Below are positions 54,540 through 62,539 of a stretch of DNA of 64,000 nucleotides, piece by piece. Where the stretch lies: the NCBI RefSeq assembly GCF_900096915.1, contig NZ_FMYK01000004.1, forward strand, positions 186,001-250,000, given 5' to 3'. Under the pieces are notes generated by a model. It was given only the letters and a program-made list of their open reading frames with translations, had not been told where the DNA came from and did no database searches. The translations under genes were made by a program, and so were the position numbers. Positions within the stretch are counted from its first letter, which is position 1; every line of letters begins with the position of its first letter. This DNA comes from Acinetobacter marinus (GTDB taxonomy: Bacteria > Pseudomonadota > Gammaproteobacteria > Pseudomonadales > Moraxellaceae).

Positions 54540-55715
54540 TTAAAGTAATTCAATCGCCACAGCAGTTGCTTCACCACCGCCGATACACAGCGCTGCAATA
54601 CCTTTCTTGCCACCTGTGCGTTTAAGCGCATGGATCAAAGTCAAGATAATGCGTGAACCTGTAGAACCAACAGGATGACCAAGTGCACATGCACCACCGT
54701 TGATATTGACTTTTTCAATATCAAGTTTGAACTCATCAATCGGACACATCGCAACCATGGCGAATGCTTCATTGATTTCCCAAAGGTCAACGTCTTTTGC
54801 ATCCCAACCTGTTTGGTTCAATACTTTTTGGATTGCGCCAACAGGTGCAATGGTGAACTCAGATGGGTGTTGTGAGTTTGATGCGTATGCAATGATTTTT
54901 GCCAAAGGATTTAGACCTTTTGCTTGCGCATTATCAGCAGTCGTCAATACTAATGCAGACGCACCGTCAGAGATCGAACTTGCATTTGCCGCGGTGATGG
55001 TGCCGTCTTTAGCAAAAGCAGGACGTAGTGTTGGAATTTTATCAATATTTGCATTGAATGGTTGTTCATCTTTATCAACAACCACATCACCTTTACGCGT
55101 AGATACAGTGACAGGAACAATTTCATCGGAAAAATAGCCTTCAGTCACAGCAGTTTGTGCACGCTTCAATGAACGAATGGCAAACTCATCCATTTGCTCA
55201 CGGCTATACGATTTTGTATTCGCCATGTCTTGGGCAAAAGAACCCATCAGACGACCAGTTTCTGCATCTTCCAAACCATCTAAGAACATGTGATCTTTCA
55301 CTTCACCATGTCCCATGCGGTAGCCACCACGTGCTTTAGGTAAGATATATGGCGCATTGGTCATCGATTCCATACCGCCAGCTACCACGATACTTGCAGA
55401 GCCTGCTTTAATCATATCAGCAGCTTGCATTACGGCTTTCATACCTGAACCACAAAGTTTATTGATGGTCACAGCACCAGTAGAATCAGGAAGACCAGCT
55501 TGACGCATCGCTTGACGAGCAGGACCTTGCTTTAAACCAGCAGGCAATACACAGCCCATGATCACTTCTTCAATATCAGTCGGTTGAAGACCTGAGCGTG
55601 CAATTGCTTCTTTAATTGATACTGCGCCGAGCTCAGGTGCAGTCACACCCGCCAAACTACCTTGAAAACCACCCATTGCGGTACGGGCACCATTGACAAT
55701 TACGATGTCAGCCAT
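54540..55715 (-). CDS. Acetyl-CoA C-acetyltransferase (thiolase)
   Basis: Biosynthetic-type thiolase interconverting acetyl-CoA and acetoacetyl-CoA, or degrading longer 3-ketoacyl-CoA. 391 aa from the ATG at 55715 with AAGGAG before it. The nucleophile Cys lies in VTINKLCGSGMKAVMQAADM, the His in GGACALGHPVGSTGSRIILTL, and the second Cys in GIAALCIGGGEATAVAIE. Length fits the AtoB/PhaA class; no beta-oxidation partner is adjacent, so the pathway is open. Confidence 0.94.
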   Translation of the reverse strand: MADIVIVNGARTAMGGFQGSLAGVTAPELGAVSIKEAIARSGLQPTDIEEVIMGCVLPAGLKQGPARQAMRQAGLPDSTGAVTINKLCGSGMKAVMQAADMIKAGSASIVVAGGMESMTNAPYILPKARGGYRMGHGEVKDHMFLDGLEDAETGRLMGSFAQDMANTKSYSREQMDEFAIRSLKRAQTAVTEGYFSDEIVPVTVSTRKGDVVVDKDEQPFNANIDKIPTLRPAFAKDGTITAANASSISDGASALVLTTADNAQAKGLNPLAKIIAYASNSQHPSEFTIAPVGAIQKVLNQTGWDAKDVDLWEINEAFAMVAMCPIDEFKLDIEKVNINGGACALGHPVGSTGSRIILTLIHALKRTGGKKGIAALCIGGGEATAVAIELL

Positions 55716-55854
55716 GAAGAACTCCTTGAATGTTGATTCCAATCGATGTGTAAACTATATTCGATTTAAAAATGTGGCACAAAAATAAAGCGAAACTACA
55801 CGTTCATTTTCAATGCATGAAATACTGACTATGTTGATGGGGGCGTTACAGAGC

Positions 55855-56382
55855 TTAGCAAGTGGTAATGCGTTCAACACGCACATGCCCCATGTTGCTT
55901 AAAATAACATTTTGATGCAGATTGTTTTGCGAGCAATAGGTGAATGAACCATTCGAACCTCTTGGTAATCCTGTATCAGGCTGAAATAGCAAAGAATTGG
56001 TTCTACCGACACCTTGCCATGACAAAGTACCATATCTGAGATTGAAACGAATTTGATCAACGATTTGCTCTGATGAATCACGAAGACGATTGGCATTATT
56101 ATCATGAAACATAATCATGCCCGTAGACCAGCCTGTGCGGTCACAACTGCTCGAATTACTACTACCGCATAGACCAATACGTTGGTGATGTACATAAGCA
56201 CGTTGCTTACTATTGCGAATAAATGTAGATAGCGATGTACTGACCCGCTTGGCTTCAAGGCTTGCCATTAGATTTTGAAAATTGGGGAGAGCCGTAATCA
56301 CAATAATCGCCAAAATTGCCAGAGTCACCATGAGCTCGACAAGTGTGAAACCGACAGCATGCTTTGGAGTGATTCTTTTCAA
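55855..56382 (-). CDS. Type IV pilus minor pseudopilin, FimT/GspH type
   Basis: 175 aa. The prepilin leader is short and basic, and cleavage is expected in AVGFTLVELMVTLAILAIIV between Gly and Phe, with the Glu at +5. After the N-terminal helix the GspH-like domain has SLSTFIRNSKQRAYVHHQRIGLCGSSNSSSCDRTGWSTG. FimT-like proteins take part in pilus assembly and, in some relatives, DNA binding for transformation. It is a single gene here. Confidence 0.9.
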   Translation of the reverse strand: MKRITPKHAVGFTLVELMVTLAILAIIVITALPNFQNLMASLEAKRVSTSLSTFIRNSKQRAYVHHQRIGLCGSSNSSSCDRTGWSTGMIMFHDNNANRLRDSSEQIVDQIRFNLRYGTLSWQGVGRTNSLLFQPDTGLPRGSNGSFTYCSQNNLHQNVILSNMGHVRVERITTC

Positions 56383-56629
56383 TTTTATATTCCATATTAT
56401 TGTGTAGTTATGTGGCGTTTATGCAAAGACATATTACACAGCGCTCTGTATTAATTTATTAAAAAATGTGATGAATAGCAAACTAAAAAACTAAAAGATA
56501 AACTATATCAAGATAAAGTGAGTCAAAATTGTGAAGAAAAATCATTTAAAAAATACGCCACAGTTACAAAAAAAACCATGTTCTATTTCAAACTTTCATA
56601 AAAAAGTATAGAAAAAGCATTTAAATACG

Positions 56630-56761
56630 ACTAGACTGCATGCCAAGGATGAGTCACGATCCTGGGTTCTAGGTTACCGAATAACAACGGTAATTGTAAG
56701 GAAATTTGTCAATACTATTGACACTTAGGTGTTGGCACATGGGTTGAATACCCATTTTTTT
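56630..56761 (+). ncRNA. Candidate structured small RNA upstream of the ompA pair
   Basis: A compact set of pairings ends at an intrinsic terminator. Closing stem TGCCAA (56641-56646) / TTGGCA (56732-56737); hairpins GGAT/ATCC (56647-56650, 56659-56662), TTACCG/CGGTAA (56674-56679, 56688-56693) and TGTCAAT/ATTGACA (56707-56713, 56717-56723); terminator ATGGGT/ACCCAT (56739-56744, 56750-56755) plus six or more T. The 5' end is estimated from an AT-rich -10-like sequence near 56622. The ompA promoter seems to lie further downstream, which favours an independent RNA over a leader. No known family recognised. Confidence 0.5.
56739..56761 (+). terminator. Intrinsic terminator upstream of ompA
   Basis: ATGGGT-TGAAT-ACCCAT followed by a T run. 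It has no protein-coding gene directly upstream in the plus direction, which is the main argument for a transcribed RNA here. Confidence 0.8.
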
Positions 56762-56782
56762 GTAAAATTTTAGGCAAGTAGC

Positions 56783-56811
56783 TTAAAAACATATGAAATT
56801 GTGTATATACT
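56783..56811 (+). promoter_or_regulatory. Candidate sigma-70 promoter of the first ompA gene
   Basis: -10 TATACT at 56806-56811; a weak -35 TTAAAA at 17 bp spacing (56783-56788). It lies about 64 bp before the ompA start. Confidence 0.45.
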
Positions 56812-56874
56812 ATGCACAGAAAACAAAGTTTTAGGCTTGCGTTACACAACAAAATGTTAATCTGGAGGCATTCC

Positions 56875-57984
56875 ATGAAAATGAGTCGTATTGCTCTAGC
56901 AATGTTAGTTGCTGCTCCTTTTGCAGCTGCAAATGCTGGTATTACAATCACCCCGCTTATGGTTGGTTATCACTGGTATCCTAGCGATACTCAAGACAAG
57001 ATGCGTGATGAAGCATTGTCTGGTCGTGAAAACAGCCCACAAACTGGTGCAAACGGTAACGGTGTTGCATTACAAAGTGATCTAGTTGTTGGTGCTGCGA
57101 TTGGTGCAGAGTTGACACCTTGGTTACAAGCTGAAGTTGAATACCAACAAACTAAAGCTGATGCAGCTGCGAACGAAGATGCATCAATCAATGGTCAACC
57201 ATACGATGCGAAGCATGAAACATTAAGTTTGAATGCGATAGCAACCACTGATGTATTCACTGGTAACTATGACAGCAAAATCAAACCTTATGGTTTGCTA
57301 GGTGTTGGTCATTCACGTATCACTGTTGATAATCCTGGTTATGACAACCGTTCTTATGACACGATTGGTAACTTGGGCGCTGGTGTACTATGGCAGTTGA
57401 ACGATGCATTGACACTTCGTACAGAAGCTCGTGCTATCCACAACTTTGATAACAACTGGTGGGAAGGTCAAGGCTTGGCAGCTCTTCAAGTCGTTCTTGG
57501 TGGTCACTTGAAACCAGCTGCACCTGTAGTTGAAGTTGAGCCAGTTCCTGAAGTTGTTGTTCAACCAGAACCAGAGCAACCTAAAGAAATCACTGAAGAT
57601 CTTAAAATGGAACTTCGTGTATTCTTTGACATCAACAAGTCAAACATCAAACCGCAATACAAGCCAGAAATCGCTAAAGTTGCTGAGAAACTTGTTGAGT
57701 ATCCAAACGCAACTGCACAAATCGAAGGTCACACAGACAACACTGGTCCACGTAAGTTGAACGAACGTCTTTCACTTGCTCGTGCGAATTCTGTGAAATC
57801 TTCTTTGGTTAACGAATTCGGTATCGATCCAAACCGCTTAAGCACTCAAGGCTTTGCATGGGATCAACCAATCGCTGACAACAATACTAAAGAAGGTCGT
57901 GCAATGAACCGTCGTGTATTCGCTACAATTACTGGTAGCCGTACAGTTCTAGTACAACCTGGTCAAGAAGCTCCAGCACAATAA
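56875..57984 (+). CDS. OmpA-family outer-membrane protein, first of a tandem pair
   Basis: 369 aa from the ATG at 56875 with GGAGG before it. Signal peptide MKMSRIALAMLVAAPFAAANA; an eight-stranded barrel (about residues 22-225) with ITITPLMVGYHWYPSDTQDK; a Pro/Glu/Val linker (LKPAAPVVEVEPVPEVVVQ); and a C-terminal peptidoglycan-binding OmpA domain (about 255-355) with RVFFDINKSNIKPQYKPEIA, IEGHTDNTGPRKLNERLSLA and WDQPIADNNTKEGRAMNRR. The C-terminal domain agrees with A. baumannii OmpA as I remember it, while the barrel is divergent. Likely a major porin/anchor of the envelope. Confidence 0.93.
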   Translation: MKMSRIALAMLVAAPFAAANAGITITPLMVGYHWYPSDTQDKMRDEALSGRENSPQTGANGNGVALQSDLVVGAAIGAELTPWLQAEVEYQQTKADAAANEDASINGQPYDAKHETLSLNAIATTDVFTGNYDSKIKPYGLLGVGHSRITVDNPGYDNRSYDTIGNLGAGVLWQLNDALTLRTEARAIHNFDNNWWEGQGLAALQVVLGGHLKPAAPVVEVEPVPEVVVQPEPEQPKEITEDLKMELRVFFDINKSNIKPQYKPEIAKVAEKLVEYPNATAQIEGHTDNTGPRKLNERLSLARANSVKSSLVNEFGIDPNRLSTQGFAWDQPIADNNTKEGRAMNRRVFATITGSRTVLVQPGQEAPAQ

Positions 57985-58003
57985 TTGCTGAGTTTTAGAC
58001 ACT

Positions 58004-58031
58004 AAAAAGCAACCTTCGGGTTGCTTTTTTT
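58004..58031 (+). terminator. Terminator after the first ompA gene
   Basis: AAAAAGCAACC / GGTTGCTTTTT around TTCG, then T. Confidence 0.92.
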
Positions 58032-58228
58032 ATGTCAAATGTATCAAAAAATTACAAACTTAATGTGAAAAATTGAATATATTAGACACAACTTGTTACT
58101 TTCGTGATGAAGTATAGTTGGTTTACAAAGGGTTTGTTCGGTTTGTTGTTTTTCAGCTTCTTTTGTAAATGTTTTACTTTCTTGCAAAGACATTTTTTCA
58201 ATGCATCGTGCATTATTTGGAGTTAATT

Positions 58229-59344
58229 ATGAATTTAAATCGTTTAACATGTGCTTTGATGTTAGCACTCCCATTCGCAGCAGCTAATGCTGGCGTAACA
58301 GTTACTCCGTTGATGGTTGGTTATACTTTTCAAGATACCCAGCACAACAATGACGGCGACAAAGGTGACTTGACCAACTCTGCTGAAATTCAAGACGATT
58401 TGTTTGTTGGTGCAGCGCTTGGTGTTGAATTGACACCTTGGTTGGGTTTCGAAGCTGAATATAACCAAGTGAAAGGTGATATTGAAGTCGGTGGTCAAGA
58501 GCTCAATGGTGCAGAGTACAAGCAAACTCAAATCAATGGTAACTTTTATGTGACTTCTGATTTGATCACTAAAAACTATGACAGCAAATTTAAGCCATAT
58601 GTGCTTTTAGGTGCTGGTCATTATAAATACGAATTTGATGGTGCGACTGCGGCAGAACTTGGTCGTGCTGGTCGTGGTCTAACTGAAGAAGGTACTTTGG
58701 GTAATGCGGGTATTGGTGCGTTCTATCGCTTCAATGATGCATTGTCACTTCGTACAGAAGCACGTGCAACGTATAATGCAGACGAAGAATTCTGGAACTA
58801 TACCGCTCTTGCTGGTTTGAATGTTGTTCTTGGCGGTCACTTGAAGCCTGCTGCGCCAGTCGTAGAAGTTGAGCCACTACCAGAGCCAGTACCTGTTCCA
58901 CCACCAGCACCACGTGTTGAGCAAGAGACGATCAACCTTGCTGCTGATGCATTGTTCAAGTTTAATGGTTCATCAGTATCTGACTTGTTACCACAAGGTC
59001 GTGCGACTTTAGATCAAGTGGTTGATGCGGTTAATGGTAACTATACTACGATTAACACGATCGATATCACTGGTCATACAGACCGTTTGGGTTCTGAAAA
59101 GTATAACTACGAATTGGGCATGAAACGTGCGCAAACCGTACAACAATACTTGGCAACTCGTGGTCTACAAACTCAAATGAACGTTGCAAGTGCGGGTGAA
59201 ACTCAACCTGTAACAACGAACTGTACTGGTACTAAAGCGACTGCTGAATTGAAAGCATGCTTACAACCAGACCGTCGTGTAACACTACAAATTACTGGTG
59301 TGAAAAAAGTTGTGGTTCAACCAGAACAAGCACCTGTTCAATAA
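58229..59344 (+). CDS. OmpA-family outer-membrane protein, second of a tandem pair
   Basis: 371 aa from the ATG at 58229 with TTTGGAG before it. Signal peptide MNLNRLTCALMLALPFAAANA. The barrel (about 22-220) with VTVTPLMVGYTFQDTQHNN, DDLFVGAALGVELTPWLGFE and NADEEFWNYTALAGLNVVLG resembles the A. baumannii OmpA barrel. The C-terminal domain is of another OmpA type: LAADALFKFNGSSVSDLLPQG, ITGHTDRLGSEKYNYELGMK, and a Cys pair in TTNCTGTKATAELKACLQPD, placed as in the E. coli OmpA disulfide. It is separately terminated, so it is probably transcribed on its own. Confidence 0.93.
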   Translation: MNLNRLTCALMLALPFAAANAGVTVTPLMVGYTFQDTQHNNDGDKGDLTNSAEIQDDLFVGAALGVELTPWLGFEAEYNQVKGDIEVGGQELNGAEYKQTQINGNFYVTSDLITKNYDSKFKPYVLLGAGHYKYEFDGATAAELGRAGRGLTEEGTLGNAGIGAFYRFNDALSLRTEARATYNADEEFWNYTALAGLNVVLGGHLKPAAPVVEVEPLPEPVPVPPPAPRVEQETINLAADALFKFNGSSVSDLLPQGRATLDQVVDAVNGNYTTINTIDITGHTDRLGSEKYNYELGMKRAQTVQQYLATRGLQTQMNVASAGETQPVTTNCTGTKATAELKACLQPDRRVTLQITGVKKVVVQPEQAPVQ

Positions 59345-59357
59345 TCTATCATGATTT

Positions 59358-59384
59358 AAAAAGCAGCCCTAGGGCTGCTTTTTT
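59358..59384. terminator. Bidirectional terminator between the second ompA gene and the rtcB partner
   Basis: Perfect palindrome AAAAAGCAGCCCT / AGGGCTGCTTTTT. It ends both converging transcripts. Confidence 0.93.
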
Positions 59385-59438
59385 ATTGGGTTTAACGTGC
59401 TTGAATAGCAAGATCATTCGATGATTGAATCTATGCAC

Positions 59439-59606
59439 TTATTCAGCTTGCCAATCGGTTTTCCGCAAATGTTGCTTGGATGTTTTGCGGTTGCGACGAT
59501 GTACAGCTTGTGGTTTTTCAGTTTCATGCACACCGCCTTTATGTAAAAGTGGTGATAATGCGACTGGATTGCGCACTTTGATTTTGGTCATTTCTTTGAG
59601 TTTCAT
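59439..59606 (-). CDS. Small basic protein encoded just after rtcB, 55 aa
   Basis: Reads MKLKEMTKIKVRNPVALSPL, then LHKGGVHETEKPQAVHRRNR and KTSKQHLRKTDWQAE. It is strongly basic with no hydrophobic segment, consistent with RNA binding (inference). The ATG at 59606 has AAGGA at a good distance, and the gene begins 16 bp after the rtcB stop on the same strand, so it is co-transcribed with it. I do not recognise a named family. Confidence 0.72.
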   Translation of the reverse strand: MKLKEMTKIKVRNPVALSPLLHKGGVHETEKPQAVHRRNRKTSKQHLRKTDWQAE

Positions 59607-59622
59607 TGTCTTTTCCTTGATT

Positions 59623-60828
59623 TTAACCTTTGATACACAGCACTTGTTTGAGCGTGTGTACCACTTCGATGAGATCGGTTTGGTTTGCCATCACTTGGTC
59701 AATGTCTTTGTAGGCACTTGGAATTTCATCAACTACGCCTTTATCTTTTCGACACTCAATGCCTTGAGTTTGCGCAATTAAATCCTGTTGATTAAAGAGA
59801 TGCTTGGCTCGGCTTCGACTCATTTTGCGTCCCGCACCGTGTGAACAGGAACAAAATGATTCTGGATTGCCTTTGCCCTTGACGATAAAGGATTTGGCGC
59901 CCATTGAACCTGGGATAATGCCGAACTCATCAAGTCCAGCACGGATAGCGCCTTTACGTGTCACAAAAACTTCCTCGCCAAAATGCAGTTCCTTTTGCAC
60001 ATAGTTGTGATGGCAGTTGATCGCTTCTTTGGTCATCTGAAAGCTCGGTAACAATGGGCGAATCGCTTCTAAAATCAAGCGCATCATTTCACGGCGATTT
60101 TCAAATGCATATTCTTGTGCCCATTCGACGGCTTGCACATAATCATCAAAGCTGGCTGAGCCTTCAGCAAAATAAGACAAATCTTTATCTGGCACATGTC
60201 CGAAGCGATGTTGCGCCTCTTTTTTGGCACGTTCGATAAAGTATGTACCAATCACATTTCCCAAACCACGACTACCAGAATGGAGCATCACCCACACATC
60301 ATCTTGCTCATCCAAACATAGCTCGATAAAGTGATTGCCACCGCCCAAAGTGCCAAGTTGCTTCTGCCAAGTGACATCGAAGTTTCTCAGCATGCGCTTC
60401 AGTGCAGGGTGCTTGTCGGTGATTTCCTTGAGACGCTTATCTAGTGGCGCAAGCGTTGATGCCTTGGCTTTGAGCTGCTTGTGCATGGCAAAGCCCACAG
60501 GCACTTTGCGTTCAATCGCATTACGCAGGGCACTGAGATTGTCGGGTAGTTGGCTCGCTTTTAAGCTCAAGCGCAGTGCATTCATGCCACAACCAATATC
60601 CACGCCGACAGCAGCAGGGATGATGGCATGTTTGGTGGGAATCACACTGCCGACAGTTGCACCTTTACCTAAGTGTACATCTGGCATCACTGCAATATGT
60701 GAATGAATGAATTGCAATTGTGCCATCTTGCCAAGCTGTTGCATGCTTTCTGCGTCAATATCATTGGTATAGATTTTGACGGGAACGCCGTATTCAGCGT
60801 TGGCATTTAAAATTTTTTGTATGCCCAT
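59623..60828 (-). CDS. rtcB: RNA-splicing ligase RtcB
   Basis: GTP- and Mn-dependent ligase that joins RNA 2',3'-cyclic phosphate or 3'-phosphate to 5'-OH ends; repairs cut tRNA and rRNA. 401 aa, close to E. coli RtcB throughout. Metal and active-site segments are AVMPDVHLGKGATVGS, VGVDIGCGMNALRL, TLGGGNHFIELCLDE, MLHSGSRGLGNVIGTYF, INCHHNYVQKE and CSCSHGAGRKMSR, the last holding the His that is guanylylated in the family. No RtcA or RtcR gene is nearby. Its control appears to lie in the long leader upstream (60829-61171). Confidence 0.97.
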   Translation of the reverse strand: MGIQKILNANAEYGVPVKIYTNDIDAESMQQLGKMAQLQFIHSHIAVMPDVHLGKGATVGSVIPTKHAIIPAAVGVDIGCGMNALRLSLKASQLPDNLSALRNAIERKVPVGFAMHKQLKAKASTLAPLDKRLKEITDKHPALKRMLRNFDVTWQKQLGTLGGGNHFIELCLDEQDDVWVMLHSGSRGLGNVIGTYFIERAKKEAQHRFGHVPDKDLSYFAEGSASFDDYVQAVEWAQEYAFENRREMMRLILEAIRPLLPSFQMTKEAINCHHNYVQKELHFGEEVFVTRKGAIRAGLDEFGIIPGSMGAKSFIVKGKGNPESFCSCSHGAGRKMSRSRAKHLFNQQDLIAQTQGIECRKDKGVVDEIPSAYKDIDQVMANQTDLIEVVHTLKQVLCIKG

Positions 60829-60925
60829 GACGGTTCTCTTTTAAAAAATTGAACATCGTCCGAAGCGTCATGCCTATTTTATTTCAGAGATTGATATTTA
60901 ATCGTTAAATATCGAAAAAATAGGC

Positions 60926-60950
60926 AAAAAAAATCTAGCGAATGCTAGAT
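60926..60950 (-). terminator. Intrinsic terminator inside the rtcB leader
   Basis: Seven-bp perfect stem ATCTAGC / GCTAGAT with four-base loop, then eight T on the minus strand. It lies about 100 bp before the rtcB start, so full termination here would silence rtcB. Confidence 0.65.
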
Positions 60951-61016
60951 CAATGATTTTTGGCATTCGGACATATGTGTGATTCAACATATGTCCGTGA
61001 GCAGACGTATGCAAAA

Positions 61017-61049
61017 TCAGCTGAAGTTGTAATCCATAGAAAAAAGCAT
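61017..61049 (-). CDS. Candidate 10-aa leader peptide of rtcB
   Basis: Reads MLFSMDYNFS. The ATG at 61049 has a perfect Shine-Dalgarno AGGAGG at five bases. The ORF ends about 20 bases before the hairpin that precedes the terminator, the geometry of a translation-coupled attenuator. Whether it is translated is unknown. Confidence 0.5.
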   Translation of the reverse strand: MLFSMDYNFS

Positions 61050-61165
61050 AACGTCCTCCTCAGTCGTTGTCAGCCATGCAACATTCTTGGCTGATGCATG
61101 GTCAATGAAAATAGAGATGAAATTGATCGTGCAGAAATAAAATGTACGCTGATCAATTTGGCGCC

Positions 61166-61193
61166 ATTGTAGAATAAAAAATCAGCTTGTCAA
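61166..61193 (-). promoter_or_regulatory. Sigma-70 promoter of the rtcB leader
   Basis: On the minus strand -35 TTGACA (61188-61193), 16-bp spacer, -10 TACAAT (61166-61171). Near-consensus in both boxes. Expected start about 61159, so the leader is about 330 nt. Confidence 0.8.
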
Positions 61194-61270
61194 GCACTAG
61201 GGCATTACATGCGGATGAAAAAAAGCTATAGTTCATGTGAAATCATAGATCAATTAAGATGAGCACGTTG

Positions 61271-62107
61271 ATGAAAATGTATCAAGTGGATGCTTTTGCA
61301 CAGCAGTTATTTCAAGGGAATCCAGCGGCGGTACTGATTTTGGAGGAATGGCTTGATGACAATGTGATGCAAAATATCGCCCAAGAAAACAATTTGGCTG
61401 AAACCGCTTTTGTCAAAAAGCAAGATGAGCGAAATTTTGAGATTCGTTGGTTTACACCTGTGGCAGAGGTGGATTTTTGTGGGCATGCCACATTGGCCAG
61501 TGCGTTTGTGTTGTTTCAGCTTAATGCCTCACTCAAGCAGTTGAGTTTTCATGTGCGTAAATTGGGTGAATTTATTATACATCAGGCGGACGATGGCAAG
61601 ATTCATATGAATTTTCCGATTCGCCGTGCTGAGCAGATTGATAACTATCCAGCCGAGTTGCGTGCAGGATTAAGCAAACCGTTTAAAGCGGTATATCTGA
61701 GTCCGCAAGCCTATATTATTGAATATGCATCGGTGCAAGATGTGCTGGATGAACAGCCTGATTTCGCCAAATTAAAAACGCTCGGCAAACTTAGAACGGC
61801 AATTACTGCATCGAATCGTGATGTTGCGATCACGGCACAAGGTATTGATTCGTATGCGGAGTTTGATTGCGTGTCTCGTTATTTTGCGCCTGCAATGGGC
61901 ATTGATGAAGATCCTGTCACAGGTTCGATTCATACGGGGATTGTGCCGATGTGGGCAGATCGCTTGAATAAAACCGAGCTGGTTGCTTATCAAGCCTCCA
62001 AGCGGGGTGGTACGTTATATTGCAAAATTTTGGATGATGAGCGTATGGAGATTTCAGGTTATGCAAAATTGTATATGGTTGCAGAGATTTTTCCAGAAAA
62101 TGAATAA
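61271..62107 (+). CDS. PhzF-family isomerase-like protein
   Basis: 278 aa from the ATG at 61271 (MKMYQVDAFAQQLFQGNPAA); an ATG four codons upstream (61259) is equally possible. Diaminopimelate-epimerase-like fold. Motifs are GNPAAVLILEEW, the acidic residue in ENNLAETAFV, DFCGHATLASAFVLF and the glycine-rich DPVTGSIHTGIVPMW. The family ranges from phenazine isomerase to proteins of unknown substrate; no phenazine genes are present here. It is divergent from rtcB. Confidence 0.88.
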   Translation: MKMYQVDAFAQQLFQGNPAAVLILEEWLDDNVMQNIAQENNLAETAFVKKQDERNFEIRWFTPVAEVDFCGHATLASAFVLFQLNASLKQLSFHVRKLGEFIIHQADDGKIHMNFPIRRAEQIDNYPAELRAGLSKPFKAVYLSPQAYIIEYASVQDVLDEQPDFAKLKTLGKLRTAITASNRDVAITAQGIDSYAEFDCVSRYFAPAMGIDEDPVTGSIHTGIVPMWADRLNKTELVAYQASKRGGTLYCKILDDERMEISGYAKLYMVAEIFPENE

Positions 62108-62512
62108 TTCGATCAGGTTTGTACGCTGATTCATCGTTAAAATATAGACTTTGGTCGTAGATGAGGCGGGTGGTTGCCATGTTTTGGTGCAATCATCCGC
62201 TTTTTTTAATGGATTGCATGAAAATTGCTAAATACGTTGCAGTAAACAAGTGAGTCAAAGTGGTGCGTTGTGTGTAATCCTTTGTAAATTAGCGCAATTC
62301 AATGCAATCGACTTGGAGAAAATTTGGCAAATCACTCGATCTTGGCGGATCGAAATGGTGAGTGTGATAGATAGTTTAAGTCGATAATGGATGTGTGAGC
62401 TGCGTTATTTACAGCACGTCCTATATTTTTAATTTTAAAAATATTTATAAAATACAATTGTTTGAGTTTTAATTATACGTTATTTTTTAAATTTGCATCT
62501 AATATTTATAAG
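62108..62512. other. Upstream part of the phzF to nitrate-transporter gap
   Basis: About 400 bp without a supported gene, AT-rich towards its end (62425-62510). Half-sites like TTTGGTGCAA (near 62183) resemble NtrC half-sites, as would be expected before a sigma-54 promoter, but no full palindrome is clear. Confidence 0.45.
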
Positions 62513-62529
62513 TTGGCATGGCTGTTGCT
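62513..62529 (+). promoter_or_regulatory. Sigma-54 promoter before the nitrate transporter
   Basis: TTGGCATGGCTGTTGCT matches the -24/-12 consensus (TGGCAYRNNNNTTGCW) at nearly all positions, with GG at 62515-62516 and GC at 62527-62528. Expected start near 62540. Nitrogen control by NtrC is the natural reading. Confidence 0.72.
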
Positions 62530-62539
62530 TTATTAAACC

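Larger units (their letters stand above)
60829..61165 (-). promoter_or_regulatory. Long structured leader of rtcB (candidate attenuator)
   Basis: Read on the minus strand from about 61159. In order: alternative pairings CCATGCA/TGCATGG or CAGCCA/TGGCTG (61071-61101); a leader ORF at 61017-61049 with AGGAGG; hairpin CGGACATATGT/ACATATGTCCG (60968-60997); terminator-like hairpin ATCTAGC-ATTC-GCTAGAT plus eight T (60926-60950); AT-rich hairpin GATATTTAA/TTAAATATC inside TGCCTATTTT/AAAATAGGCA (60871-60926); then the ribosome site of rtcB. TTCGGAC at 60966-60972 can pair with GTCCGAA at 60858-60864, competing with the hairpin. Confidence 0.6.
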
